Of a DNA stretch of 64,000 nt, positions 1-10,181 are shown piece after piece. The notes under the pieces were generated by a model that was not told the DNA's origin, made no database searches, and was given only the letters and a program-made list of their open reading frames with translations. Within the stretch, counting starts at the first letter, position 1. Each line of letters begins with the position of its first letter. Source of the DNA: Adiantum capillus-veneris (Eukaryota > Streptophyta > Polypodiopsida > Polypodiales > Pteridaceae); contig CM043949.1 in assembly GCA_014529385.2 (NCBI GenBank), positions 111,910,477-111,974,476 on the forward strand, in the 5' to 3' direction. The position numbers and the translations under genes were made by a program.

Positions 1-1812
1 CCATGTAATCGGAAAATCATTGTGATCATTCTGTATTCTCGGGAGATAAAAAAAAATGAAATCCATTTCAATATTTTCCCAGGGGCGGGTGGGTATGGGT
101 AAAGGCTGTAACAATCCCTGTGCCTTATGCCTGTTAAACTTGACCTTCTGGCATACCAAGCAACTGCGCACAAACTCTTCCACATCCTTCTTCAGTCTCT
201 GCCAAAAGAAATCTCTCTCTACCCCTTTCATGGTGGTAGCAATGCCGCGGTGACCCGTAAAAGGTGGACAGTGGCAATCAGTCATAACCTTTTCCCTCAA
301 CGGCTGTGTAACGCACAACATAGTCTTTTTCATCAAGTAGCCTTCCCGAAGGGAGTATCCAGCTACTGTCTCCCCATCCCGTATCCGTGTGAAAATATCT
401 GCAAAATCTGTATCTGTGGCACACTGATCGACCATATCCTCAAAGCTCCTATGATGTATCGCGGAAATAGCCACAACCAACGGTTTTCGAGACAAAGCAT
501 CTGCCACCACATTCTTCTGTCCCTGCACATGGACAATCTGGAAGTGGAATTGTGACAAGATGTTCACCCACCGCATCTGCTTTTCCGAAAGCTGCTTATG
601 TGACAAGAAGTAGCGCAAACTCTGATGGTCTGTAAAGACAGTAAAATCCGCTCCGAGTAGGTAATGCCGCCACTGAGTAAGAGCGTGGATAACTGCCAAA
701 AGCTCTTTCTCATAGATCTGTGCTGTCATCTCCGGCCTAGAGAACAAACGGCTCTCATAAGCTATGACATGGCCTTCTTGCATCAAGACCGCACCCAGAC
801 TACGACCACAAGCATCACAATATACTTCAAATGACTTCTGCAAGTCCGACAAAGTCAAATCTGGTCTTGTAGTGAATTTCTCTTTCAATGTCTGAAAGGC
901 AGTCACCTCTGTGGGTCCCCACGAAAAAGGTGCTCCTTTCTGTGTCAAGGTATGCAAAGGGGAAGCAACCTCTGCAAACTTTCGTATGAACCGCCTGTAG
1001 TACGAACACAGTCCCAAGAAGCTTCTAACTTCATGGACATTCCTCAAATCGGGCCAATCATGGATAGTCTCTATCTTGGCCGGGTTCATTTGCACTCCTG
1101 CTGTTGACACAATGTGTCCCAACAAATGTATCTCTGGTAGGAAAAATTCACTTTTCTTAGCATTAATCACTAATGTGTGATCTCGTAATGCCTGAAAGAC
1201 TTGAAGCAGATGGTCTCTGTGTTCTGCCTCATTCTTGGAGAAAACAATGATGTCGTCAAAGAAAGTGCCAACAAATAGCCTGTACTCTCGAAAAATCCTA
1301 TCCATCATCCGGTTAAATGTCGCAGGAGCATTGGTTAAGCCAAAAGGCATCACCAAAAACTCAAATAACCCAAAAGTCGTCCGAAAAGCTATCTTGTAGA
1401 CATCTCCTGGCGCTATCCTGATCTGATGATATCCACTCTTCAAGTCAATCCTGCTAAAGCACGAGGATCCCTGTAACCTGTCGAGTATATCATCGATCCT
1501 AGGAATCGGAAATCTGTTCTTGATGGTGATTTCGTTGAGAGTGCTATAATCGATGCACATTCTCCAAGATCCGTCTTTCTTCAAAACCAACAACACTGGA
1601 GAGCAATACGTTGAAGTACTAGGTTGGACAAGACCCTTTTCCAAGAGGTCTTTCATTGAGTTCATAATCTTTTCATTCTGTACTCGGCTCACACGATAAG
1701 GTGGCCGATTCGGTGGCGTGCTTCCATATATCAGATCAATGGTATGATCTTCAGGCCCTCTCAAAAGCAATCGGCATGAGCGTGGAGAAAAAAAATATCG
1801 GCGTTCTTTTCT
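1..1812 (-). CDS. G1 pol polyprotein fragment: reverse transcriptase, RNase H, integrase N-terminus
   Basis: An uninterrupted frame of 604 codons runs from 1812 to the window edge and has no stop inside the window. Numbering from 1812, the RT domain has the DLKSGYHQIR-type stretch near residues 143-151 and the catalytic motif as FDD (185-187) in place of the usual YxDD form; the two aspartates are kept. RNase H follows with YCDACG (about 331-336) and FTDHQSLRY (393-401), then ADALSRKP. The integrase zinc finger HHCC is seen as H514, H521, C551 and C554, and the first integrase catalytic Asp is about residue 584. The frame begins after a TGA at 1813-1815, so protease is not fused in frame here. 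In a live element this would be released from a polyprotein by protease inside virus-like particles. Confidence 0.9.
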
Positions 1813-1879
1813 TCAGGTCAAAACATATTCAACTTTTATCCATCGTTCAGTTCTCCCAAAAGAATGAGTAAGAAAACTG

Positions 1880-2278
1880 AAGTTCATCAAGTACAATCTC
1901 TAAGCCCTTCATTTATCAAAGTCGCTTTCTCGGCCCGGTAGTCAACCACGGCGTAGTTCTTGTGGTACCAAGATCCCGAGTAGAACGTCACTCGCGTGCC
2001 CTGAACACCCCTGTCATTGCAAACGAAGTTTGCCAATGCTCGGTGTAATGGCAACATCCCATCCAGGTGCCAGTCGAACTACCTCCGCCTGTGGCGTCAG
2101 TCTGTCGGGCGTAGTTCCAAATCGAGCCGCCAATTCCAAGTGAAAAGAAGTTGGCCTTGGCTCCTTCAAAAGAGCTTCCTGATCCTTCACTTTGCCCCGA
2201 AAGCGGCAAAGTTTGTACTTTCATTCATTAGATTCGGTGCAGGTCCCACGCCATGTGGTGCCAGTTCTGCTTTTCTAT
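1880..2278 (-). pseudogene. G1 protease and linker remnant
   Basis: On the minus strand a frame containing LELAARFG, then TPQAEVVRLAPG and DVAITPSIG, resembles the retropepsin region that precedes RT in plant chromoviruses. It is broken by at least two stops and a frame change, and the expected D-S/T-G catalytic triplet is not found intact. It lies between the zinc knuckle and the open RT frame, where protease belongs. The family call rests on position and weak similarity. Confidence 0.55.
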
Positions 2279-3843
2279 TTGCCGTTTTTGCCACATTCCT
2301 CAGCTGCTCTCGAACTCTCAGACCTGTCGTCGTCTTTATCATTCTGTTCTTTCTGTGCCTTATCAGGGCACTTTGCGGAAATATGTCCATGTTCCCCGCA
2401 TCCAAAGCACTTCCCCTCTCTGATGAAGCGAGCTCTCTCCTCAGGAGTAAGCTTGGGTCGTGCATCCTTTTTTTTTCTCGGGGTTGCTCTTTTTCATTCT
2501 ACTTTCATTCCCAGAAGTCTGTTCGGCTTGTTGTGTCATGGCCTCATCTGTGGGGTAGGTCAGACTGCCAGAGTGAATGGCAAAGCCCCGCTTCGCATGA
2601 CTCATCAACTCCTGAACAGAAGCTGACTTCTGTTCCAAGCAGTGATTTCGGATCTCTGTAGGTAGACCCAAGGTAAACCGCTCAATCTGTTCTCTGAACG
2701 AGATCTTCTTGAATGAAGAGGCGGGTAGAAAAGAGCTCCAGAATCTTTCACAATAAGAATTCACTGTATCGCTCTTGGTCATCCGGAGATGGTTCCAAGC
2801 AGCTCGTATATCTCGCTCAAACTCTTGAGTCAACCAAGAAGAAATAAAAAGTCTCTTGAATTTTAGCCATGTAACTGGCACAGTCTTGCTTAATAAAAGT
2901 GTGGACCACCAAGTACGAGCATTCCCCTTAAAGTAAGAGGCAGCTCTCCGAATCTTGGAGTGCTCTGAATAGCGTCCTCCCGCGAAAGCGATGTCAAACT
3001 GCTGTATAAAAGACAAAGCCTTCGAAGCATCTGAGTATCCTGAAAAGTATCAAACTTGATCGAGTGGCCACCTTCCTTAAACTCTCGGACTTTCTTGCTT
3101 TTATCTTCGAGAAAGTCATACTGGTTGGCTTTGTAAAAATTCTTCTTGTTCGCATAAAACTTTCCGTCATCGGAATCTGAGCTGACTGTAGACGAGTCCT
3201 CAGTAGAACTGTCAGTTTCTGGGCGAGATTTAGCCTTCTTTGCCTTTCTCTTGTCCTTTCCAAAGCGTTGCTTCTTGCTTCGCTTTTTACCTTTTTTGTC
3301 TTCTTCACTCGAATCCGAGGAGCTAGAAGAACTGTCAGAAGAAGAAGAAGAAGAACTGGGTAGGTCTTCAAACTTGACGCGCTTCTTCAATTTCTTTGCC
3401 TTGTCAAATGTCGACCGACGACCCAAATATCCCGGGAAGTTAGTGCCTTTCTTCTGCTTTTTGCCGTGCTTTTTGGCTTTCTTTTGCGTGTCAAAAAGCT
3501 GAGCAATCCGTGCATCAACCACGTTCTCCAGTTCCTTCTCCGTATATTTCTTGGAGGCAGAAGGTTTCTTGAGAGCGGGTTTCGGGAGTGGTGTTGTGGT
3601 TCTCTGCCACTCCGTATGTACCTCTTCCAAAGAGGTCTGGTTCATATATTTTGCCATCTTCGGGTCCTTGGCAAAATTGAGCATTATCTTTGTTGCATCG
3701 CCGATCAACTGGCGACGCTCTATCTCTCGCCGCTCCGCCTAAGTAGGCCAAGGCGGGCCATACTCTCTGCCTGAATCTTCGTTGTGATCCCAGCCCGCAT
3801 CTCCAGATGCAGAGGGAGTCGACTGATCATTGCTTGAAGCCAT
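2279..3843 (-). pseudogene. G1 gag, frameshifted
   Basis: Starting at MASSNDQST (3843), the frame meets a single UAG at 3741-3739, continues through ERRQLIGDATK, a lysine-rich segment, FPGYLGR and an acidic serine tract (about 3370-3290), then shifts frame near 3020. The next frame holds the retrotransposon gag core with ARTWW and WLKFKRLFISSW. A CCHC zinc knuckle (CX2CX4HX4C, starting CFGCGEHGH, at about 2410-2370) follows in a third frame. Gag would form the particle shell and bind RNA. Two frameshifts and one UAG make this copy non-coding as it stands. The same UAG is present in the copy at 42422-43200, see findings. Confidence 0.85.
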
Positions 3844-3901
3844 AGGTGCCGCGGAAAAAAAATTCGGGGATCGGATTTCCCGTAGAAGAGAAATCGGCCG
3901 T

Positions 3902-3913
3902 GCTCTGATACCA
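3902..3913 (-). promoter_or_regulatory. G1 primer binding site
   Basis: The minus-strand sequence TGGTATCAGAGC is complementary to the 3' end of plant initiator tRNA-Met. It lies one base inside the LTR end at 3915, the standard place to prime minus-strand DNA synthesis. Confidence 0.9.
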
Positions 3914-3914
3914 C

Positions 3915-4447
3915 TGTAACAGACTTGGACACTCCAAGTCAAGAATCAATCGCGACAACACCAAATAACCACTTCAAAACAATTCACAGATCACAATAGA
4001 TTTGCACTGGCCCGGCGGAGTTCCGTGCCTAGAGATATTGGCCCCAAAGACTGGCGCCCCTTTCGGTATTTCTTTTTATATTAATCAATCATCAAAGTAC
4101 AAAAGAGCGGTTAGGGTTTCACTCTCAGACTCTGCGTCCAGATGCCCTGAGAAGTGAGGCCCTCACCACTAATTTAAAGGTTACAAGGGATGCCCAAAAG
4201 CAGAGCCCCAAAAGCTTCAAATCAAAAGCAATTGCTCTCTCTCTCTCTCACAGAGAATCAAAACATGAAAGCAAAAGCATTCTCTCTCTCTTTCTCATTT
4301 AAGTAGAGAAAAAGCGAAATTTGCGTTGCTCATCATTTTCCATTTTTTTTTTTAATTTTTTAATTTCAGCCTCCGCGATTTCCGGAAATTAGGGTTTCTG
4401 GCAGAAATTAGGGTTTCTGCTGTCCGCCACGTCATCACTTTGTGACA
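3915..4447 (-). repeat. G1 5' LTR
   Basis: On the minus strand the repeat begins TGTCACA and ends TGTTACA, so it has the TG...CA ends of an LTR with short inverted terminal sequence. It aligns along its length to the 506-bp LTR at 43169-43674, which fixes both boundaries. The retained landmark GCCACGTCATCA is next to the outer end in both copies. Confidence 0.9.
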
Positions 4448-4693
4448 TCTCGCCATAGAGAGTGGGGCCTTCGGAGGAGGGTTTGACAACTTTCCGGTGT
4501 CGTATTCTTTTCTCTCTCTATCTCTCAGTCTCAGCACTTTCACGCATAGTGTCCATTCACTTTGTTTGTGTCCATTGCACTCTCTCATTAAGAACGGAAG
4601 GCTCTCCCTTCCATAAGAACAAAAGGAACCTTGAGCACAGTTCGGAGCACTCATCTTGAGCAAAGTTCAACATTCATTCTGCTTCACCTTACA
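4448..4693 (+). repeat. G2-N 5' LTR, distal part
   Basis: About 246 bp nearly identical to 7888-8132, ending CCTTACA just before the primer binding site. The remaining 1.1 kb of this LTR should lie beyond the left window edge, on the other side of the G1 insertion. Confidence 0.9.
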
Positions 4694-4694
4694 T

Positions 4695-4706
4695 TGGTAT
4701 CAGAGC
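4695..4706 (+). promoter_or_regulatory. G2-N primer binding site
   Basis: TGGTATCAGAGC, complementary to initiator tRNA-Met, one base after the LTR end at 4693. Confidence 0.92.
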
Positions 4707-5034
4707 TTTGGCAGTGTTCTGTATCGAAAGAACCACATAATTTGCTTTGCTTGTTGCAGTCGCACGTAACCCAAGTTCTTTTGGGCGTGTCGATTCCTAA
4801 TCGTGTTTTGTAAGAGTGACAAGAATCCCAAGAAAGAAGGGCTTGTCCAGCCTCCCCTTGTGCTTGCTTTCACTCATTGAGAGCGGACCGTGCACTTAGC
4901 GGCTGGCCAATCGACGTGAGGTGGGAAAAAGCAACCTTGGTGTGAGCGCAAGGCCGCCAAGGGGTGCGCCCGCGGAAAAGAGCAGAACTTGGGTGAAGAG
5001 AAGATTCTTCTCTAACATAGATTGCAATCGAAAG

Positions 5035-5160
5035 AAGAACCGCAAGAACCTCAAGAACCTCAAGACCCTCAAGAACCCCAAGAACCAAGACTCCCAAGAA
5101 CCCAAGTTCCTCGTGAACTTAAGAACCCAAGACCACAAGAACCCAGAAGAACCAAAGACT
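5035..5160 (+). repeat. Degenerate nonamer array in the G2-N leader
   Basis: About a dozen imperfect copies of CAAGAACCT. In one frame they read as a PQE-rich peptide, but the frame has no family signature and ends soon after, so I treat it as a leader minisatellite rather than a gene. Confidence 0.7.
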
Positions 5161-5167
5161 TCAGTGG

Positions 5168-5530
5168 ATGGTCATCACTCGAAGCGGAATGGATACTTCG
5201 CTAAGTTCGCTTGGAGGTGATGAGCATCAGAGAGACGAAGAAGAATTTTCCCCACCGGGAGGTTTTTCCGACCCTCCCCCTTCTCCATCTACGCCAAGGA
5301 TTGCACCCGATCTTATGGAGGAGTTGGAGCAGATGTTTATGGACAACAAGTTAGAACGCGAAGCAAGGAAGCTAGAACACGAAGCAAGAAAAACAAAAAT
5401 TGATCGTAAGTACGAAGAAAGAATGGTAGCCATAGCGCGTGAGCACGAGCAAGCACGCTTGGAAGCCAAAGTAAGACAACCCGAATTTGATCGTGAGTGC
5501 GAAGAAAGAGAAGCAGAATTTGATTGCTAG
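5168..5530 (+). CDS. G2-N ORF1, gag-N-terminus-like
   Basis: A 120-residue frame starting MVITRSGMDT. The start resembles the MVxTRSG opening of many plant Ty3/gypsy gag proteins. It has a proline-rich stretch (residues 29-45), then a charged, predicted helical region with repeated E-R-E-A-R-K units (about 60-115). It ends at a TAG 18 bases before the next ORF's ATG. No capsid core or zinc knuckle is present. The role is unknown: either a relic gag start or a short RNA/particle-binding helper. Confidence 0.55.
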   Translation: MVITRSGMDTSLSSLGGDEHQRDEEEFSPPGGFSDPPPSPSTPRIAPDLMEELEQMFMDNKLEREARKLEHEARKTKIDRKYEERMVAIAREHEQARLEAKVRQPEFDRECEEREAEFDC

Positions 5531-5548
5531 AACAAAATAAGACAAGCA

Positions 5549-6607
5549 ATGAACGACCGACACATGAAAGAGATGTTGCGACTCTTTTCTCAAGTGCAGA
5601 CACAGATGCAAGAGATTCAGGAAAAGGAGACTCTCTCAGTCTCTTCTTCTCCAAAACATGACACAGAGGATTTGCATGACGATAAGCATGATGAATTGCC
5701 TGATAATGATGAGCATGATGATTTGAATGACAATGACAAGCATGAAGAATTGCATGACAATGACGAGCATGATGATTTGCATGATCACGATGTGATTACT
5801 CACAAGCATGATGATTTGTATGATCAAGACGTGATTGTTCACAAGGATGATGGTTTAGTTGATGCTTTTTCTAGCGAAGCTAACCTCGTTGTAGATTTGA
5901 TCGATCACGAAGAATCGATCTTGGCTCTCGAATCGAGGTCCACAGAATCCCCACAGGAAGATTCGATCAACCACGAAGAACCGATCTTGGCTCTCGAGCC
6001 TAGGTCCAAAGAACCCTCACTAGAAGTACTATGTGTTCGCATGATTAGTCAGCACTCATTGTTCGAGTGTTTCATTCGTGATCGTTTCCTGTATTCTAGT
6101 CAGCGTCTTTATGTGATCCCTTTTCCTAGGCATGACATATTGTACGTTGAGCACGTTTCACTCATGAATGAGCACGGATGTATGCGGATTATTCATGAAA
6201 AGCTGAAAAGTATGCATTCAAGGAAGTCACATTCCATGTCTCTTCCTTGGCACGACACAGTCGTAGAAAGAGCACAAGCAAGTACGAGCACCAAGCATGG
6301 GCATTTCCGTTGTGAATTGCCACAGTTGATTGATTTAGATCAGAAAGACAAGATTCGATCTCATTGTTTGCGTGTGTGTGGTGAACGGTTTGACACTCCG
6401 TCTATTTGTTCATCTACGTTTTATGCAGAGTCTTTTAGGAAGACGAGATTTTTTCCAGTCACTCTACATGGAATAGGTATGTTCATGTTTTTGTGTTGGA
6501 AGTGGTTTCAGGAATTTTCAGTCTCAGAGATTCTTGAAGAAAATGGACCTATGTCCATAGACAAAGTTGAAGCATTAAGGAGCCACAACAGACTGTGTCG
6601 CTTTTAG
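5549..6607 (+). CDS. G2-N ORF2, Asp/His-rich acidic repeat protein of unknown function
   Basis: A 352-residue uninterrupted frame. Residues about 38-102 contain degenerate repeats built from D-E-H-D-D-L and N-D-x-H-D-E-L units, giving alternating Asp, Glu and His. This is followed by two related DHEESILALE/NHEEPILALE modules (about 118-152) and a less biased C-terminal 190 residues with several Cys and His. I recognise no domain. It lies where gag-pol would be in G2 and is not a frame shadow of pol. It could be captured host sequence, an element-specific protein, or a chance open frame kept by repeats; the length and intact frame favour real or recent coding. Confidence 0.5.
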   Translation: MNDRHMKEMLRLFSQVQTQMQEIQEKETLSVSSSPKHDTEDLHDDKHDELPDNDEHDDLNDNDKHEELHDNDEHDDLHDHDVITHKHDDLYDQDVIVHKDDGLVDAFSSEANLVVDLIDHEESILALESRSTESPQEDSINHEEPILALEPRSKEPSLEVLCVRMISQHSLFECFIRDRFLYSSQRLYVIPFPRHDILYVEHVSLMNEHGCMRIIHEKLKSMHSRKSHSMSLPWHDTVVERAQASTSTKHGHFRCELPQLIDLDQKDKIRSHCLRVCGERFDTPSICSSTFYAESFRKTRFFPVTLHGIGMFMFLCWKWFQEFSVSEILEENGPMSIDKVEALRSHNRLCRF

Positions 6608-6699
6608 CGCGGCCCAAAGAAGCACGCGTTGCAGACCTTTATGAAGTTCATGTATCGCACAACCGACGCATCAAAGTGGGCTGGCGAAGAGTCCTTCCT

Positions 6700-6771
6700 A
6701 GGATTACAGACCTTGTTGGCGATCTCTCTCGACGCCATACAGTTCGGTACCAATACCTCACTTTGAAAAGG
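6700..6771 (+). pseudogene. Integrase C-terminal tail shared with G2
   Basis: In the frame ending at the TGA (6763-6765) the codons read LDAIQFGTNTSL, matching the G2 integrase end EAMQLGTSTSL (22094 onward). The polypurine tract follows directly. These codons are no longer joined to an integrase, so they are probably kept because cis signals overlap them. Confidence 0.75.
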
Positions 6772-6777
6772 AGGGGA

Positions 6778-8132
6778 TGTTACGTGACACATCTAACCCT
6801 ATGTGTCCGTGGACAAGCTACAACATGACTAGGGTTCAGTTCAGTCAAGTCAGTCTAGAATAGGAAGTGATCTGGCACTTTTGTGAGTCTGTTCGCAGAC
6901 TGTGCATGTCCAAACACTTAGATTAGATGCATATCCTCTGGTTGCACACAGCATGGTTGCAGCATGACCATCAGATTCCAGTCAGATCCCATCAATAGCA
7001 TTTTTACAGTGCATAGACCTATTTTTCCTATTTTTGACATTTTTCACTTATTATTTTTAAGTGACTTTTGTTGGAAAGTAGGTAGGGCAATTTTGCTAAG
7101 TTTGTATATAAGCAAACCTCGCTGTTGCACACAGCATGACCATCAGATTCCAGTCAGATCCCATTAGTAGCATTTTTACAGTGCATAGACCTATTTTCCC
7201 TATTTTTGACATTTTCCACTTATTATTTTTAAGTGACTTTTGTTGGAAAGTAAGTAGGGCAATTTTGCTAAGTTTGTATATAAGCAAACCTAGCGCTAGC
7301 ACTTTCTGGCAGAAGAGGTAGCAGGAGCACTCGCTCAACAGGCAACTTCTCAGCAGAACCTAAGAGGCCTAGCATTTTTGGACCAGATCAGCCAGCGTTT
7401 TTGGATATGGACAAGCAGCCTGGCGTTTTTGCACAGCAGATAATCCCCGGCAGCAGCAAGACAGCAGAACCCCTAGCGTTTTTGTAACAGAAGACAATTC
7501 AGCCCCTAGCTTTTTTGGATCAGGCAACATCCTCAACGTTTTGCAGATTCATCGCGACAAGACCCAAGAAGCATCAGCGTTTTCAGTTTTCAGCAGTCAG
7601 ACTCTGCAGTAGAACCCCCGAACCTCGCAGACCTCACCTTCCCGCAGCAGTTCCTCGCCGTAGGGTCAGATTCCGCAAGGTTTACAGTTTCAGCCCGGAA
7701 AACGCAGATTTCAGAATCTGCATTTTCAGCGCGTCGTCGTCGCCATCGACATCGTCACCGACATAGAGTCAGAATTTAGCAGATAAAGATTTGTAGATTT
7801 CAGCCCGTCTCGTCATCGTCCTCATCGTCATCGACATCGTCGGCAAGTCCAAGCATTGTAGAGAATTGTGCGATCATAAGTAGACCGCTCTCACCATAGA
7901 GAGTGGGGCCTTCAAAGGAGGGTTTGATAACTTTCCGGTGTCGTATTCTCTTCTCTCTCTATCTCTGAGTCTCAGCACTTTCACGCACAGTGTCCATTCA
8001 CTTTGTTTGTGTCCATTGCACTCTCATTAAGAACGGAAGGCTCTCCCTTCCATAAGAACAAAAGGAACCTTGAGCACAGTTCGGAGCACTCATCTTGAGC
8101 AAAGTTCAACATTCATTCCGCTGCACCTTACA
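6778..8132 (+). repeat. G2-N 3' LTR with duplicated promoter
   Basis: A 1355-bp LTR, TGTTACG to CCTTACA. It includes a 172-bp tandem duplication (6963-7134 and 7135-7306), each copy ending with a TATATA box (7105-7110 and 7277-7283). Downstream, the motif AGCGTTTTT recurs about eight times (7350-7590). The last 240 bp match the 5' LTR piece. Confidence 0.88.
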
Positions 8133-8725
8133 TAGATTGAGCATTATGTTGAAAAGTGAATCTTGGATCAGTCGCATGCAAAAAGGGCCACAAATCAAGC
8201 CCATTACATGTCAATATAAATTGATTCCATGATTGCCGTTCCACATGAAGCATGTGAGAATGCCTAGTAGTGTTATCCGCAAGGTTTGGTGCATTATTAA
8301 AATCCCCACAGAGAAATGCATTGGAACGCCAACAATAAGAGGAGATAGCACTCCACAATCGTGCCTTGTCTGCAGAGGCTATGTATGCATATAATCGTCC
8401 AAATTCGAAAACTTCCCCATTAACAATACATTGGATGACCATCCATCTCCCAGCTTGGTCATTCAAAACCAAGGTTGGGAAGAGTTCATGTGGAACCAGT
8501 ATAAGCACTCCAAAACAGCCAGCTGATCCTGCATAAGCTATCCAATAGCCTACAAAGTAAGAAGTCTGTCTTGCAAATTGATGCTGGTTATGCTCTTGAA
8601 GAACCACGATGTCCGCTTTACATGTATGTACATAGTGCCAGGTAAGCCGCCACTTGTCATGATTGCACAACCACGCACATTATAGGAGATGCAATTCAAA
8701 GAACTATGCATTCTATATGGTAGTG
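8128..8725 (-). pseudogene. LINE-E apurinic-type endonuclease, partial
   Basis: The minus-strand frames contain YNVRG (start of the fold, in one frame near 8670), then in a second frame KADIVVLQEH (the catalytic Glu), LCGDFNNAP (catalytic Asp and Asn) and RFTFQ. These are the ordered motifs of the EEP endonuclease that nicks the target for L1 retrotransposition. A frameshift near 8660 separates the first motif from the rest, and the C-terminal half is missing at the G2-N junction. Confidence 0.75.
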
Positions 8726-9390
8726 GGCGAGGAAATGGGAAAAAGGAGAGAAAACTCAAGTACCAGTGCCCATCGACACATCCTCCTCAGCTGTAGGTAC
8801 CTGAGGAGGTGGGTCAACACTTGGACCCGGATGATTGAAAATAAACTTTAAAGGCACCTTGCGATGAAGAGACTTCTCGTGTAACAACTTCCTTGTAAGA
8901 ACGAACCACCTTGTCCCAAGCTTCAACCAAAGAAGTATTGTCATTACAAGGGAGTTTTTTCTGAGCAACATTCTTCAAAGGGGGCACATAATTACGAGAA
9001 GATGCCGGAATACGGGCTGTAGCAGTTTTAGCGGGTTTCTTGGGCACTATCCAAGTTTGAGAGGTTGAAACCTACTCTTTTTCTTTGCCTTTAATATTTG
9101 GAGAAGCAGAAAGTGCAGACAATTGTAATTGTTTCCCTTTGCCTTTATTCACCCCAGCTCTCGAGGAGGAGGTTGAAGCACCTTTAGTGCATATTGAGCA
9201 ACAAGATCCATAAGCTCGTGTATAGGGATGCACACTTCCATGACGGGAGCGGATCCTTCCCAGGCTTGACGTGCATCTTCGAAGTCCTCATGCAAACATT
9301 CTTTGATAAGGCTTAAAGCATCCATATCCGAAGTTTCCATGGCTTTCCGACGCTTGTATATACACGGCTCAACCGAATCCATGTGAAGCT

Positions 9391-9469
<79 letters not shown>

Positions 9470-9800
9470 AGCTGAGGAGGCGGGAGAGAAGGAACCCTAA
9501 ACTGAGAGACGAACACACACTAAGTTGTATACCACACACCCACCCTCCCACGCACACACACCCTCTCACCACACTTTTTTTTTAAAACCTAAGCAAACGA
9601 GCTGTACAAAGCACTGAAGACTGCGCAAAGCCCTTACTGCAGAGAGAATATTTGCTGGCTGGGTTCTGCAGAACGTTGTGCTGGGCTGAAGAGAAGATGT
9701 CGAGAAAACCTGGTCGCGTTAGGGTTCGCAGGCAAGGTGCGCAGCAACTCGATGCGCAGTAGCACACACAGGATGACGCGCTAGGGTTTTTTCAGGTGCA
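8133..9800 (-). mobile_element. LINE-E, L1-like, 5' part
   Basis: On the minus strand: a 5' region with dinucleotide repeats, a short ORF1-like frame starting METSDMDALS (about 9340), lysine-rich frames (9047-8814), then an endonuclease frame broken by G2-N at 8132. ORF1 is interrupted by stops and frame changes. The 5' limit near 9800 is approximate. Confidence 0.6.
9393..9466. repeat. (CA)n-(CT)n compound microsatellite
   Basis: Uninterrupted CA repeats followed by CT repeats inside the 5' region of LINE-E. Cys/Val and Arg/Glu repeat frames over it are artefacts. Confidence 0.95.
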
Positions 9801-9856
9801 GACAGAACACGACAGGGTGCAGGGCCAGCCCGTCTTCACCATACACACGCACAATC

Positions 9857-9917
9857 TCTCTCTCTCTCTCACACACACACACACGCTCACCTACAAACAT
9901 GTGACTCTCAGCTCCAC

Positions 9918-9952
<35 letters not shown>

Positions 9953-9976
9953 TCTCTCTCTCTCTCTCTCTCTCTT
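9857..9976. repeat. Compound TC/AC/GC microsatellite
   Basis: Alternating tracts of TC, AC, short GCGC and TC just upstream of the first CstF50 exon in the window. The 200 bp between it and the exon hold only an intron-like T-rich stretch. Confidence 0.92.
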
Positions 9977-10181
9977 ATATAGAATGCATGTATGTACGGA
10001 TGTTATGGATGCTCTATATGTACACATAATATGTATATACATGTATCTGTATAGCTATGTGTTTGTTTGCCTACCTTTCTTAGTATGCATCCTCGTAATT
10101 GACTGCACTTATTTTTCCCATGATTTTGACTTACATTGTCCTTAAATCTGTGGAGTCTTTTTTAAACTTTTGCAAACACAG

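Larger units (their letters stand above)
1..4447 (-). mobile_element. Ty3/gypsy chromovirus-like retrotransposon, family G1, 5' half
   Basis: Reading on the minus strand, the element has a 533-bp LTR (4447-3915), a primer binding site, gag (about 3843-2280), a decayed protease zone and pol running off the window edge. The 3' LTR is outside. It sits inside the 5' LTR of the plus-strand element G2-N: the G2-N LTR sequence begins abruptly at 4448. The other side of the insertion is not visible, so the target duplication (expected to be TCTCG, 4448-4452) cannot be confirmed. A second copy of its LTR and gag start lies at 42422-43674. Gag and protease carry frameshifts and stops, but the pol part is open, so this is a fairly young, non-functional copy. 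Confidence 0.9.
4448..8132 (+). mobile_element. Non-autonomous LTR retrotransposon G2-N
   Basis: A partial 5' LTR (4448-4693, cut by G1), a tRNA-Met primer binding site (4695-4706), two ORFs without enzymes, a polypurine tract (AAAAGGAGGGGA, ending 6777) and a complete 3' LTR (6778-8132). There is no RT, RNase H or integrase core. Its LTR ends, polypurine tract and the codons just before it match the autonomous G2 element at 16340-23627, so it looks like a large internal-deletion derivative moved in trans. The flank right of 8132 is a minus-strand LINE endonuclease frame, so G2-N inserted into that LINE. Confidence 0.85.

Noticed and set aside
2017-2661. 214-codon + strand frame over the G1 gag region
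   Set aside because: It lies antisense to a gag zone with a clear zinc knuckle and gag core; its Ser/Phe-rich composition is that of a shadow frame.
5022-5204. PQE-repeat peptide in the G2-N leader
   Set aside because: Produced by the CAAGAACCT minisatellite; the better start with MVITRSG lies in another frame just downstream.
9313-9572. Cys/Val- and Arg/Glu-repeat proteins on the minus strand
   Set aside because: They are translations of the CA/CT microsatellite.
1-10181. First CstF50 exon (start codon and dimerisation region)
   Set aside because: I searched by eye for a frame resembling the conserved N-terminus and found none; it is probably left of the window.
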